This document shows positions 36,781 through 50,320 of a stretch of 64,000 nucleotides of DNA, piece after piece. The stretch spans positions 3,271,501-3,335,500 of the forward strand of contig CM032124.1 in NCBI GenBank assembly GCA_018894105.1, read 5' to 3'. The notes beneath the pieces are model-generated. The model had not been told where the DNA came from. It saw nothing but the letters and a program-made list of their open reading frames with translations, and did no database searches. The translations under genes were made by a program, and so were the position numbers. Positions within the stretch are counted from its first letter, which is position 1, and every line of letters starts with the position of its first letter. The DNA is from Jacaranda mimosifolia (taxonomy: Eukaryota > Streptophyta > Magnoliopsida > Lamiales > Bignoniaceae).

Positions 36781-37857
36781 TTATCAAGCCACAACCACTG
36801 TAAATAAATGTGTATGACAATGAGCTATAATCAAATACTATTAATTTTGCAACTATCAATAAATACCAAAGAGTTATTCCATTTTACACATTTTCAATTT
36901 TCATTTCAAGGCCCTTCTTTTCTGTTTTTAAAACAAAAACACTTTTTTAGAAGAGGATTGTGGTTGGTCCCTCAACTTCTTAGCGAGATTAGATCTTAAT
37001 CCTAACAGTTAACTTCTAAATGGATTATGGATATAGTAATTTCTAATTGTATCTTAATTATTTTGTTTATTTTAATGTTTTTACATTTCCAAAAAAAGAT
37101 TTGAAATTGAAGTCAATTATTGAAGATACATTTCTAAATATGAATGTGATTATCTCAAATCACTATTCAAATATTTGGATTATAAAAGTCAATTTACTGA
37201 AATAATTTCTAGAAAATCAATGATATTCACATGTACTCGTTCTTTGAAATAAACTTATTTTCATCCCTAACTTTTCAATCCAAATGCAAAATCAAATTCT
37301 CTTATGTCATCATCCCTTAGCCTGTACTTGAGCCTTGAGGTGCAATTTCTGGCTATAAAAATGGAACTGAGCTGAAGACCCCTTATTTAGCTATTAGTAT
37401 TGACAGAAATTCAAAGTCATCCTTAACTTTTTTTTTTTTTTATGTCAATTACATGTCAATCCCTCTTTCGATTTTTTTATGCTTTCAAGTTTTGCCTTTT
37501 CTTTTCTTTTCCTTTCAGATTGACAGCAAACTTTGTCTGTTTTATTCATTTGATATTTTTTTACAAGAATTATTAATTTTTTTAAGAATAAATTTGATCG
37601 AAACAAATTTTGTTTTCAAATACATTTAATATGAAAAAAATCGTTCTTTTGAAAACCGTCATCCTGAATTTTTTTTCCTATGACGGGGAAAGTACCTCAC
37701 CTTTATTCGTTAATTTTTATTCTAATTTCCTCCTCTGATCTCTATAGAACAAAATGAAAAAAGCCTAGGTGTTATCACAAAAATTCTAACTTCATTTACT
37801 TTTATCCCATGGGAATTTTATTATTACGTAATTATTTTAGGGCACGACAGTCAATCT
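36781..37857. other. 3' flank of unit E, shared with unit A
   Basis: 36,781-37,360 matches 6,962-7,593. The rest is AT-rich, with a T tract near 37,430. No gene is seen. Confidence 0.55.
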
Positions 37858-38753
37858 TAGGCCTATAAATGGGTAGGGCGCTATTCTATCTAGGTCAAAA
37901 ATATCATACCCATGTCCATATTTATTAAAGATAATATAATGGGCATGAGTAGGGTCTACACCCATGTACCCACACTCAAAAATTATCCATTGCTTTATAC
38001 TTAAATTTAATCTATAAGCCTAAAAATTATTTATACCGAAATCAAATTTGTATTAATGATAAACTTTTTATATATATAAATTATGAATATGTGAATGAAC
38101 AGTAACAACTAAATAATTTTCTTCATTAAAAATTGAATTAAACTAATAAAATTAATCTATTAGGATAGCATTTTTTTTTTATCAAATTGGAATAGCAATA
38201 GCAACAATTGAGTAGTTTTCATTAATAATATTAAAATTAATAATGGAATAAATATTTTTACAAAAATAATTAATTAAATTAAATTTGCTAATGAATAAAG
38301 TTTATTAATATGGAAATTAATTGTTTTTATAAAATTAGATATAGAAAAAAGTTTTTGCTTTTAAACTGTTTTTTAATTATATTAATTTAATTAGCAAAAA
38401 ATTTAACCGTTAATTATATTAATAAAGTTTAGCTATTATATTAATAAAAAAATTAATTTAATTAGTAAAAAGTTTAAAATTAACTAATTTAAATTTAATG
38501 ATTAAATTAAATTAAATATAGATTTTTTTATAATATTTTTGTTATCGTGTGTGAAATAATATTTTTAGTATATATTGAGAAAATTAGTATATACATGAAA
38601 AATATGAGTTCAATAAAATAGATTCAATGAGTCTTGGCTTAGATAGGATAGGGTAGGGTTATGGTCTCATTTTTTTGGATATTTTAGGGTAGGGTAAAAT
38701 ATATGTATTTTTATTTGGGTATTTTAGGATCACCCTACCCATTTATAGGCCTA
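37858..38753. mobile_element. hAT-like non-autonomous element, copy 2
   Basis: Terminal inverted repeats TAGGCCTATAAATGGGTAGGG and CCCTACCCATTTATAGGCCTA. The flanks are GTCAATCT (37,850-37,857) and GCCAATCT (38,754-38,761), an 8-bp duplication with one change, as expected for hAT elements. It is 896 bp, AT-rich, with no transposase. Confidence 0.75.
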
Positions 38754-38761
38754 GCCAATCT

Positions 38762-41160
38762 TGAAGTGGTTCACTTTAGATCAGATCGTGCACTAAGAGC
38801 TCCCTAAGTTTTTTATTCGAAGTGCAAACAGCAAACTTGCATTAGGATAGGATAGGATAAGATTGTGTGCATTGGGCCTTTAGGTGTCATACTTGGCCAA
38901 GTTTACTGGCGTACATAGCTTTGTTAGTTGGAAGCAATAAAATTCTCGACCAGCCCTATCTCCTAACCTTCGCAACAAAAAGAACAGAGGAAGCAAAAGA
39001 CCTTACTCATAAAGTTGAAATAATAATTAATATTGAAACGACAAGACCACTACGTTTAAAACCACTCGATCATTTAAGAATTAATAAATCCTTTAACAGT
39101 ACAGATATACAAATATAACAACGAACTAAACAGATATCAGGATAACTGAACCCCGGCTTACTTTTATTTCTCTAGAGATGGCTCCCAAGGGGCAGGCAAT
39201 CCTTTGTTTACTGAGAGCCAGGCAAAGAAAGTTTAATGTTTTGTTTTACTTATTTTTATGAATTTTTTTTTTTATTTCCGTTAAATACAAATGTACAAAT
39301 TATTTAATACGATTATTAGTTTCAATGAAACTTTATTGATCCGACATTACTCTTACCAAATATTATGTATATATAAAATATTCTTTTGCAAATTCCTATT
39401 AAACAAAAAATGTATATCGGTTAATGCATATGATATACTTGTTGAAAAATAAGCAATAAATATACTAATTAAAAAATGTAACATTGATATCTTTGACTAT
39501 TTTAAGCATTCATTTATTATACTTCTGAAAATATTCAACTATACCATCAATATATTTATGTATACTGGAGAAATTTGTTTTAAATATTTGAGAATAGGTT
39601 TCTATTAGTATGTTAATTGTTAAAACCTAAAGGTAATGTTTGTTTACAAATTATGTATTTTGGATTATATATTTTGGGAGAATGAGTTTTGGGAGTGGGG
39701 TTGGAGAATGTGATGTATGTTTGTTTATAATTTGAGAATAGTAAGAAAATTATTTTGGGAAAATTTGATATGTTTGTTTACATTTTGGGAGGGGATAAAT
39801 TCTACTGTAGCAATCAAATCAATTCCTTTTTGTTGGGATTTGAGGGTGTAAATGGATTTTAGTAGTATTTTTTATTATGATATAGTAATAAAATATTGTG
39901 ATATGTAAATGCATGTATATGTGATTGGTAATGATTGTGATGTAAAGAATATGGGGTTTTTGGTCATTTACCAGTTAAATTTCAAGGACAATCTGGTCAT
40001 TCTAGAAACCCATTTTGGGAGAAAATTAATAAGTTTAAATTCTTATGACATACTTATCAACCAATATAAAATTAATCATTTATCAATTTTTAAACTCTTG
40101 TACCAAAAAAAATAATGATTTGATATCCACAAAAATTGGTGTTTTATCCTTTTAATATGAAACATGTAAGTTAAATTTTTTTATATGAATTATAATACAT
40201 AAAACATAATCATGATTGCTAAGTCGTTTTCTTACTTGTGAAATATATTGATTATCTGTTATTTAAGAATTATGTGTATACCTAACTCTATAAGATGTTG
40301 ACGAGACAATTATTTAATTTAAATATATATAATTAAAAAATATATACTTCAACCAAAATTAAAGTAATACATATCTAAAATACAAAGAGATTTCTAAATA
40401 TGAAACAATAGTTTATTTTCGATATAACTAATATTATCAACTACTTTATTTTGATAAATTTTTTAAATTATTTTTTGAATAAGCAGAGTTAAATTACAAA
40501 ATTAAAATGTCTAATATATATTTTTTGGTAAAAAAATTAACTTGAACGTTTTTATTTGATTAAATCATTCAATTTTTGACTTACAATTATTAGATAGTCA
40601 GTCTGTTCCTTCATGTATCATTTTTCTACATGCTAAACATGAAAAATTAATTTTAGCAGCTAAAATTATCAAAATATAAATTATTAAAATATAAAATATA
40701 TACATACTATGTAAATGAGTATTTTACTTAGCGGTGAATCTTGAAGTTTCTCTATACAAATATGTGAATATTTATAAATAACATGATATATTTTATTTAT
40801 TTGTTGATAGAGAAATAAAATATTTTTTATAAAAATATCATAGATATAAGTAATATCAATTAACTAAAATATACACACCAAGTACAATTAAGTAAATTCC
40901 ACATAAAAATGCATAACTAAATAAAAACATTATGTTTTTATTAAATCTAATTAAGTAAATTTCATACCAAAAATGCATAATTTATTCTTCATTCATTTGA
41001 TATGAAAATGAAATTAATTTCAACTATTTAATAAAATGATATATTTTGAAACGTTGCACTATTCTAGTTACATTACTCAAACATAAATCACGTATAAATA
41101 ATCTTTTTCTTTATTAAAAAGATTACCGTAAAAATTGATAAAATACAAAGTCTAGTCAAT
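38762..41160. other. intergenic AT-rich DNA
   Basis: No gene is supported. 39,640-39,860 has repeated TGTTTGTTTA and TTTTGGGA words, possibly a decayed MITE end. Unit F has no coiled-coil fragment here; homology to the other units starts only at about 41,155 (AGTCTAGTCAATCC). Confidence 0.5.
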
Positions 41161-41309
41161 CCTTTCTTTTTTTCTTGTGTTTCCATTGTCATTAATGGAA
41201 AGACCAACTTTGGGATATCATCATATCAGTTATCATAGGTCATTCTTCTGGTTTACAACACAAAAAGAAGAGAGTGAAAAAAGAAGAAAACAAAAAAAGA
41301 GCTTGAAGC

Positions 41310-43569
41310 ATGAATCTGCATCAAATTTCACTTGCCTTGCTATCTCTTTGCTTCTTCAATGCATTCATTTCTGCTGCTAGTGACAAACCGGCCCAATTCC
41401 ACAATGATGTTTCAGTTAACTGCGGCTCAAGTGGAACTTCTGCAGCACAAAACGGCAGGGAATGGAGCGGAGATATAAACCACTCCTATGCATTTCAAGT
41501 TAATTCAAGTCAGAAAATTATTCGCCTTCACTTTAATCCAGGTCCGTACAGAGGCCTCAAAATGTTTAAGGACTTATTTACTATTGAAGCCGGTCCTTTC
41601 ACCCTGCTTAGCAACTTTAGCGCTTCCCTTACTGCTGATGCTCTTGGCCTGAATTCTATTGTCAAGGAGTTTGTTATAAACATGGAAGAAAGTCAAGAAG
41701 TTTGCATAGTTTTTACTCCTGCAAGTAGTCAATCACTAGATACATATGCTTTCATAAATGGAATTGAGATTATTTAAGTATCTGCCAGTCTTTCTTACTT
41801 CCACAGAGGAGATGTTGGAGTCCAAGTGCTTGGAAGTCTCTGATCTATGTTGACAACAACACTGCTCTTGAAATAATCCACAATCTAAATATTAAATAGG
41901 ATTTTGTTTTGTCAGCCGCTAATACTGGTGACATGTTTGGGATGTGCGAAATGGTTCCTAAGCGATAAGCAAGTGAGATCAACAATATTACCTAGAAAAT
42001 ATCTGTGGATATGGGATTTACATACTTGGTCAGGCTTCATTTTTTTGAGGTAGGATTCAAAATGGTGGAGATTGGTGGCATTGTTTTCGAAGTTTGCATT
42101 AATGAAATGATTGCTGATACTAATATTGACATAGCCAGGGAAAAGATTGATGAGAATGGCACCCCCTGGTATAGAGACTATATGGTTATGATGAAAGGGA
42201 GCAAACAAGAGAGAGAACGGGATGGACATGGGCCTCTTAAGGGATTTGAAATAATGAAGTTAAGCAACCCTAATAATAGTCTTGCGAGTCCAAATCCCTT
42301 GCCTTCGGCCCGAGTTCATCATACCATACATTCCAAAATTTACTCCAAGTTCTTGGTTGCAGAAACGTGATTGCAACTGTTGCAATAGCAATACTTGCTT
42401 TGGTGAGCATCACTGTTTATACATTGCGCAAATTCAGGAAGGTAGCGGTACAAAGGAGGAAAACAAGCTATCAACCAGGACAGAACAACTTTGTCTGGCT
42501 TTCACTAGTTAGGATCCAACTAGCCACTCAAAATTTCAGTGATGTACATCTTATTGGAAGGGGAGGATTTGGTAAAGTTTGCGAAGGCCTCATTGACAAT
42601 GGACAAGAGATAGTGGCCATAAAGCAGCTAAAACCAAATTCCAAGCAAGGGGCATGCGAGTTTTGACAGATATCGAAACATTAACTGAGCTCCGACATGT
42701 TAATCTAATCTCTCTAATTGGCTACTGCAATGAATTGGGGGAAATGATTCTCATTTTTCAGTACATGACCTGTGGGACGCTGGCTGACCACCTTTATAAA
42801 CTTTCAAGGAACAATGATAATGGCTCCTCTCTGACATGTAAGCAGCGCCCTGTTGGATGAAAATTTCACAACTAAGGTTTTAGAATTTGGCTTGGCCAAA
42901 CCTTTAAGTAGAAGCAAGTTACAGAGTCATGTTAGCACAAAAGTCAATGGCACATCATATTTCGACCCAAATTATCTCATCACTGGTAAGGTAACCAGGA
43001 GAAGTGATACATATGCCTTTGGAGTGGTGTTGTTGGAAGTATTGAGCGATAGACCAGCATTGAATCCAAGGGTTGCAGGGGATGAGCGCATTCTGACCAA
43101 GTGGGCTCAAGTAAACATTACTAAGGGAAGAGCTGACCAGATTGTAGCTTCCAATCTGAGGGGCGAAATCTCAGATGATAGCTTGAAGGCATTTGTGGGT
43201 GTTGCCGAAAATGCTTGCATGATGAACCAAAGAAATGGCCAACAATGGCTCAAGTTGTGCTACAATTTGAGTTTGCACTTGAGCAGCAAGAGAATTCAAA
43301 ATTTCAAGTATGGGACGCGATAACAAGAAATGTGGATGATATCCATCCATCTAAAGATGATACTAACTTATCAGTTAGTAGTGTACAAGTCACAATGGCC
43401 TCCACAGACATGCAAAATATTACACCGCCTTCAAATGCGCAAACTAATAGCAAAGTAGTCAATGCTGAGACTGCATATGGAAGAAAAGATGGGAGAAAAG
43501 CCACAATATAAAAGCCATCATCATGACTTTGGCCATGGGATGCATTTTGGAACAGAATTAAACCATCTA
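41310..43569 (+). pseudogene. unit F: CrRLK1L-like receptor kinase, heavily broken
   Basis: The start and signal peptide are intact (MNLHQISLALLSLCFF). An in-frame loss of about 40 residues joins GDINH to SYAFQVNSS in the ectodomain. Stops include TAA 41,775-41,777, TAG near 41,897, a TAA in CCTAAGCGATAAGC (about 41,967) and TAG near 41,994. It shares the four-T frameshift after the CEF codons (about 42,660) with unit C. At 42,850 a deletion removes the catalytic loop with HRD, joining CAGCGCC to CTGTTGGATG. The DFG position reads EFG. The 3' tail remains, but the donor is CTA|GTAAAA. A dead copy. Confidence 0.88.
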
Positions 43570-43934
43570 GTAAAATTAAATCCTCATTATCAGGTACAAA
43601 TTTATATTGCCACAATTAAATTCAAGAAATCCTATTCATATTTTATAATTCAAACTTTCAATGGTCTACGGTAAGTTATCGTAATAAATGCAATTTCATA
43701 ATTTACTGGTAATATCTTTTTGATATTTCTGAAATGTTGTGACCTTGAATGGGAACGGAATCCATTTCTAATCAAGCTGATTTTGAGTATATACTGCCAA
43801 TGTGTAATTGAATATTTTTCACCATGTCGTTTTCTGTTTGTGAATCCCTCAGCTTAATTGTTGGCTGTACTTCTTGATTAAAGTTAACAAACTTCTTAAT
43901 TACCATAGTTAAACATATGAGAGACTTTCTTTAG

Positions 43935-44036
43935 GCAATCCTGCAGGCTATCATGCCATAGAAACAGCGGAAAAGGGCAAACAGACTATTAATATGCAGC
44001 CGATTGCTGTCCCTGCCATTCCAGTCAATGAATTAC
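43935..44036 (+). pseudogene. unit F: first PTI1-like linker exon, truncated
   Basis: After intron 1 (TTTCTTTAG at 43,934) the phase-1 linker exon starts with NPAGYHAIETAEKGKQTINM and runs to about VPAIPVNEL, then homology ends abruptly at about 44,036. None of the other five PTI1-like exons follows. The breakpoint adjoins the non-coding repeat block. Confidence 0.8.
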
Positions 44037-47000
44037 ACGAACACTAACTATTACACGATCTCTTTCATTAAACCAGATGCATATATTTTCTCTAAATAGT
44101 GCTTTCGTATTATGATGTGGATAAAGATATTCGCATTTTCCATCAATCATACAAGAACTACACTTGTTTCTATCTATACATAATCCATGCATCATCTGTT
44201 TAAGAATTAAGTCGTAGAGGATAAGATGTTTGGAAGTTTTGTATACACGAATCTATTATAGTAATGTAGGCTTGTAATATTATACTTAAACTTTAGAATT
44301 ATCACCATATGCGCATGTGGCAATCTTTTTTTTTTCTATAATTTAAACATATGCAACAAATTTTTCCAAATATTTGATTCATAAATAACTGGCGTTTCAA
44401 ACATTCCATTTGCTCAAAAGATTCTCGAGGTTAAATTTGGTGGATCTCGAGTTCTTTGACCATCATAGAGGTTTTATTGTCTTTTCATTTTTGGTTGCAT
44501 GTTGTTGTAATAAAAGGACATATTTTTTCAAATCTTTGGACTAATAATAATACATTAAGATATATATGATGCACATCTCTTGAATCCCCAATAAAAGATA
44601 TTGAAGAATATTTTTTTCTTCAACTTCACTATCCCTTGTCTCTCCTTCTGATGGTGCTATCCATAATTTTTTGGTGTAATTCAAATATCAATTTTGATAG
44701 GTTATGATGGTAGTAATGTAATCTTGAGGTCGCTTGGATAGATTCATTCTTCTAAATTGCATTATTGAATGTTTTAAAAAAAAAAAATTAATGTGACATT
44801 CTGTATTACCTTGAGGGGGAGAAAAAAAAAAGATATTGCAATGGATCGTAACATCCATAATAATATGTTCTTCTATGTTTATGTCCTCATGGATAGCAAC
44901 ATCTCATTCTACTAATATACTATGATTATCCCCTTGAACCTCAATTGCCACAACAGATTTGTCTATTTTCACGTCTTTTGAGATATGAAGTTGAATATTG
45001 TTCATTGAAAGGTAAATTTTCTAAAGATTTTTGTATATGAATGTATCTCGATTAATTTTGTAAGTTTTCTCACAATTGCTTTTAATCATTTATAAGTATA
45101 ATTTTTCTACTATTTTCATTCTATTATAAAGATTAATATTATATATCATGCCTTGTGTTCAAAAGATATAAACTTCATCCCTTGCAGTTTCAAACTCCTT
45201 ATTTAATTTTACACTAAATGAGATAAAAGAGAATGTGAAGTTCAAAACTCAAATATTTTTTCAGAAATTCACAACATCTGAACAACTTATGCAATTTATT
45301 TGACCTTTGAATAAGTGTAGCTAGTTTTTCTATTGCCATAGTAAAATATGCAAGGCTCATATAAAAATCTTACAACATTGTTATGATGCAATTAAGTTTT
45401 TATTTCATCAATTTTCGAACATACAGATCATAAATTATCAAACCTAATCAAAAAATGAGATCAAGACTTGAATTTTTTCGCAAATAATAATTTTCTATCT
45501 ACATGTATGATATTTATTTAAAAAGCATAAAGTACACCTTATCACAAAAGTATATCTTTACTAATAATTACTAACCTTTTGATTGATAAGAATCATTAGT
45601 GACCATAGAAGATATTGAATGGATGAATACTAACAATTGTATTCTTTAGGAACTAACTCTTTTTCATCCAAAGCTACGATTCATGGAGAGATGTTGCATG
45701 TTGTTCCTTACGTTTTTTCTCCATTAATGATTTAATTGACTTTCTCATTTTACTCTTAAGTTTATTTATGTATTCTTGTCTCTTTGTAGTACTTAGTATG
45801 ATATGTTTCTTCTTTACCTATCTAATTTTCATTGTCAAAACACATATGCTATAAAATAACATTAAAAAATTCTGGCTATATATTTAAAATATATGTGAGA
45901 TTTTTCTAAATAATCATATATGGTGATGTTTTAAGTATATACCAAAATATATAGTACAAATCATTTAGACGAAGTTGAATTAATGGTAAAAGTTTACTAA
46001 TACATTATGATTTTAAGAAACTTTTATTGAAACATGGAATAAGGAAAATATATGAATTAAAAAATTACTGAAATAAAATATATCTTGAAGAACGTCATAT
46101 TTAAAAATATAATTTACATGTACTTTTTTACAATCTAATGACTAATAGTAGCCAAAATTATATTTTATTTTTAGGTGATATTCAAATAAACTTTTATTTT
46201 TTAAATTTCTTTTCTATCGTCCTCATAAATTAAATTTATGCAAGTTCTTTATTTTGATTTAATGTTTTTCTTTTTTGTTTATTGAAAATGTATAAGCATG
46301 CATACTTACTTATTATGTTTGCATTTTTTTTCTAAAAAAATGATTTTGAATTGTTATTTTATGAAATAAAAACAAAGATATGATTTTAAAATAATTTAGA
46401 GCAATTTAAAAATTATTTCCTCTAAATTTTAATAAAATAAATTGTATTACCTATTTAATATTAGATTTTTAATGAACCACTTGTTTTAATCTAAAACTAG
46501 AAAGGAAGAAAAAAAATTATGTGTATGGACTGTGCGGCTTATCTACAACAAATCTACTCCCACTTTTCAAAAAAATTATTCTCTTCCTAGTCAAGCTAAA
46601 AATGTGAATATTATTTTGATTAATTTTAGACCTTAAAACATCATCATGTCAAATTATAAGAATATTACATTATTTTATAAATTTATGTTGGTAAAAAAAT
46701 GTGTGAAATTTGTTTGATTGAAAGATTACTACACTGATGCATATCTTTGTAAGATCTGAATTATGAATTAAGTTGGCCATTAATATAATGTGACATAAAT
46801 TTGTTAAATATAACTCATCATTTGAAATAGTTTCATCTTATTAATTATTTAACATTAACAATATAAGAAATGCAAACTTTTGATTGTTGAATATTATGTA
46901 TTTAGTGGATATATACTTCTTATCTAGTCGGTATATACTTCAAGGGTATGGATGGTAAAACATGGATTAATGTGGGATTTTATCCAATGAAATATAGTTG

Positions 47001-48252
47001 TTGATCTTTCATCTTATATCGTAAATGAAAAAATTTCACTATGTCATAGTCACATTATTACTAAAACCAATATATATTTACACTTTCTAATTTAAATTAA
47101 TTTAAATAACATAATTATCAATTCAACAATATATCTTTTTTGGGAAAAATTCAAGTTTGAATTTAATATGAAAAAATTCAAATCAATTATATAATGAATG
47201 AATTATACTTGTTATATTATTAACTATAAGAATGTTTGCCATCTGATTAGTTGAATGATACCAAATTTGATCCTCACAAGATTTTCCACATTCTCTATCA
47301 TGCCCAAAATAATAAATTTAGTTTGATCTTGTACAATGTTATTTGAAAAATATAAAATTATTTATATTTCTATCTTATTATCTCTTAAAAATAATTTATT
47401 GAAAGTTAATAACATCTCATCATCACTTTAAGTGAAAATATTTTATTTGATTATTTTTTGCATCTTCTAATAGCGTTATCAGTTATATATTAATTTTCTT
47501 TTGATCCACTTTTGTCTCAAACTTAAATAAATAGGAATATAAAATTTTCTTATATTTGTGTCATATGATAAAAGCATCTTTTACTATTAGTTCCCAAGAA
47601 AATACTGGACATTTCAATAGAAGAATTGACTGAAATATATTTCATAAATCTACACACACACACAAATAAATAAATAAACAAAAGAAAAATTGAATAAGAC
47701 TTAGTTTATCTTTCTTCATTATCATACTATATATGCTATTACATTTGAGTTTGACACCTATTTGGTTATATAACAAATATATTTCTCTTTTTAATCCTTG
47801 AGAAGAAACCCATATTTGTATGAACATATTTATAAAATATTATCCTACTGTCTCATCAATTTTGAAATTTTCTTAATCATGTAACTATAAGACTTAATCT
47901 ATTTCTTTTTATTATATGCATATTAAATTTACTATTATATTTAAATTGAACGCATGCTTTGTATATATAAGAAATACTTTTTATCTTTTTATTTTTAAGC
48001 GAAAACTCAAAAAGAATATCTCCATGACATATTTATAAAGACACATTTTCCTGTCATCAACTGAGTTTTTCTTAATTAATTTCAATATAGTTATTATTTT
48101 ATATGAGCCTAACTAAAATATATTTAATTTGATTGCAATTTATCTTGAAACCATATGTATCGAATGATAAGTATAATCTTGTTAGATGGAATAGAATTTA
48201 ATTTATTAATTTTAATTTAATTGTAATTTTCTATGAATCTAAGTAAATACAT
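44037..48252. repeat. rearranged AT-rich non-coding repeat, copy 2
   Basis: 44,037-44,570 has no partner that I can see. 44,570-45,190 matches 4,170-5,358 in direct orientation, and 45,190-47,990 matches 880-3,318 inverted. Landmarks: TCACTATGTCATAGTCACAT (47,037) against ATGACATAGTGAAAT (1,743), and the GCCAACTTAATTCATAAT word (2,018) against its complement near 46,760. This copy has the simpler order and lacks the ycf2-like insert. No gene is supported. Confidence 0.55.
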
Positions 48253-49756
48253 TGTAACACCCCTGAAAATTCAGTATTTCGGAAAAATCAGGATTTATAA
48301 ATCAAAATTTTAGTTAATCGAATTTTAGGGCTCAAATTAATAATAAAAGGACTTTATTGCAAAGATTTTGAAAGTCTTGGAGTCAATTGTAATTTTTAGA
48401 AACTTGATTGTCCAACAATTGAAAATTTTGTGGGTCAAAATGGAATTATTCTTGGTCAATAGGGGAGAAAATAAGGCATTAACTAAGTTTGGGATTGAAA
48501 TTGAAGATGAAATAATTTTTGAGGACTGAAGTGAAGGTTGGGATAAAGTTTTGGGGGTGAAAACATAATTTTCGAAACTAGGCCTTTAAATAGCAACTCA
48601 ACCCCTATTTTCTTCATTTTCTTCACTTAAGTCCATCGTCTTCCTCCTCTGGCCATCTCCTCAAGCAAGCTGTGAAAACTAATGTATTATATACCATTTT
48701 CTTCCTTTCGTCGCATAGAATCCAAATATACCCACTTTTTCCCAGCTTGACTGGCGAAACAGCCAAAAAATTTAGATCAAATTTCCAGCGCGATGGAGCT
48801 TGGCGGGTTCGCCATTCCGGTGACTTTTGACGGCGGAAATAAGTACCATTTTGATAGTCTTAGCTCAAGGATCATGACAATACGTTTAGATTCTCAAACG
48901 GACCACCGTGAACGGAGAAATTAGAAGAAAATTGAGCGGCGGTGTTGGTGGCTGGATTTTGGTTTTCTGGTCAATTGACCATCCAAACGTTGGCGAAATC
49001 CAGAATTGTTTGAGGGATTAGATTCGTGGAGCTAAGGAGTATCTTTTGGTGGCGTTGTTAGTCATCTCCGGCAGTGACAGACAGCAGCGACGATGGTGGT
49101 GAAGAGATAGAATCTTCATCTCGTCGCAAGGTTATATGCAAGCAAGCTGATCGTGCATTTGGAGCTTCAATAACAAGATATTGGGTAAAAACGAGAAACA
49201 TGTGTTAAACTTGTATGCATGTGTATGTATATATCTCCAAACATTACGATGCATTGTATAAACGAGGATTACACATGATTTGATTTAAATATTGAGATAT
49301 GCATAGAATTTCATAAGTCAATGGATTTGGATTTTTGTCTTATCGCGTAATAATGTTGATAATTAAGTTAATTAGATGGAGAAAACTGTCATTTTTAGAA
49401 TTTGGAACCTAAGTGATGATAAATTGGGATTTTAAGGGATATTGGACCATCGTTATTGATTTAATATGTTGTGGCAAGATAAATTGGATGATTTAGGACC
49501 CAATTATATATTCCTTTAACGAGATCGGTGCTGCTAGCATATCTTTATCGAGGCTATCGATTTAGCTGATTAAGTAATGATTTAGGTCATTGTTGCATAA
49601 TTGTTATTATATGGTCAAATGAGGATTCTTGACTCTTGTCGAGCAAATTGTAGTTAATCCGCTAGCATAATAGCTAATCTTTAAGTTCGAAATGATCTTG
49701 ATGGTTGTAGGATAGGTTTATCACCGTTGCAATTATAATTAACAATTTTAACTAAG
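48253..49756 (+). repeat. partial LTR starting TGTAACACCC
   Basis: Begins TGTAACACCCCTGAAAATTC, a start common among plant Ty3/gypsy chromovirus LTRs, right after very AT-rich DNA. It is mixed in composition, with CATCGTCTTCCTCCTCTGGCC near 48,632, and runs plus-strand until about 49,756, where the minus-strand Tat-type element begins. No LTR end (CA) or coding part of its own element is present, so it was cut by the Tat element or by recombination. Confidence 0.5.
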
Positions 49757-50255
49757 TCGGCCCATAGGGTTCGACTTCGCGTCGTAAAAAGCTATTTTGC
49801 CAACTACAAGGTCGGCTGCTTGATTTTAGTGCAGAGGTTGATTTGTCGATTATCTGGTCTGGGCGCGAAGGGCTCGACTTGGCAGAATAGAGCCTTTTGT
49901 CAACTGCAGGATTAACTAATTGGCCTCGGTGCAAAGGCCTCGACTTGACGGCATGGAGCCTTTTGTCGACTGCGGGGTCAACTGATTAGTCTTGGTGCAA
50001 AGGCCTCGACTTGGTGGCGTGGAGCCTTTTGTCGACCGCAGGGTCGACTGATTGGTCTCGGTGCAAAGGCCTCGATTTGGCGGCGTGGAACCTTTTGTCG
50101 ACTGCGGATTAGATTGATTGGTCTCAACGCAAAGGCTTCTACTTGGCGGCATGGAGCTTTTTGTCGACTGCAAGGTCGACTGAATGGTCTCGACGCAAAG
50201 GCCTCGACTTGGCAGCGTGGAGCCTTTTGTCGATTGTAGGGTCGATTATTTAGGA
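49757..50255 (-). repeat. tandem 66-bp repeats in the 3' region of the Tat-type element
   Basis: About seven units of 65-67 bp, each with GCAAAGGCCTCGACTTGGC and GGAGCCTTTTGTCGACTG. Outer copies are more diverged. Because 66 is a multiple of three, the minus strand carries a stretch with a 22-residue period (49,916-50,173), which is a by-product and not a gene. Tat elements are known to carry variable tandem repeats between integrase and the 3' LTR. Confidence 0.88.
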
Positions 50256-50320
50256 AAGATTCGCTCTATTTAATGCGGTTTGAACATGCCATAAATTCCT
50301 TTCATTGGGTGATACAAAGG

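Noticed and set aside
38867..39118. 83-residue plus-strand open frame
   Set aside because: No domain, no homologous frame in other units, and it lies in AT-rich DNA beyond the hAT-like element.
49916..50173. Open frame with a 22-residue repeat on the minus strand
   Set aside because: It comes from the 66-bp DNA repeat, whose length is a multiple of three. There is no family match and it lies in the untranslated 3' part of a retrotransposon.
49811..50255. Regular repeats that could suggest a CRISPR-like array
   Set aside because: The whole unit repeats with no unique spacers, inside a plant retrotransposon.
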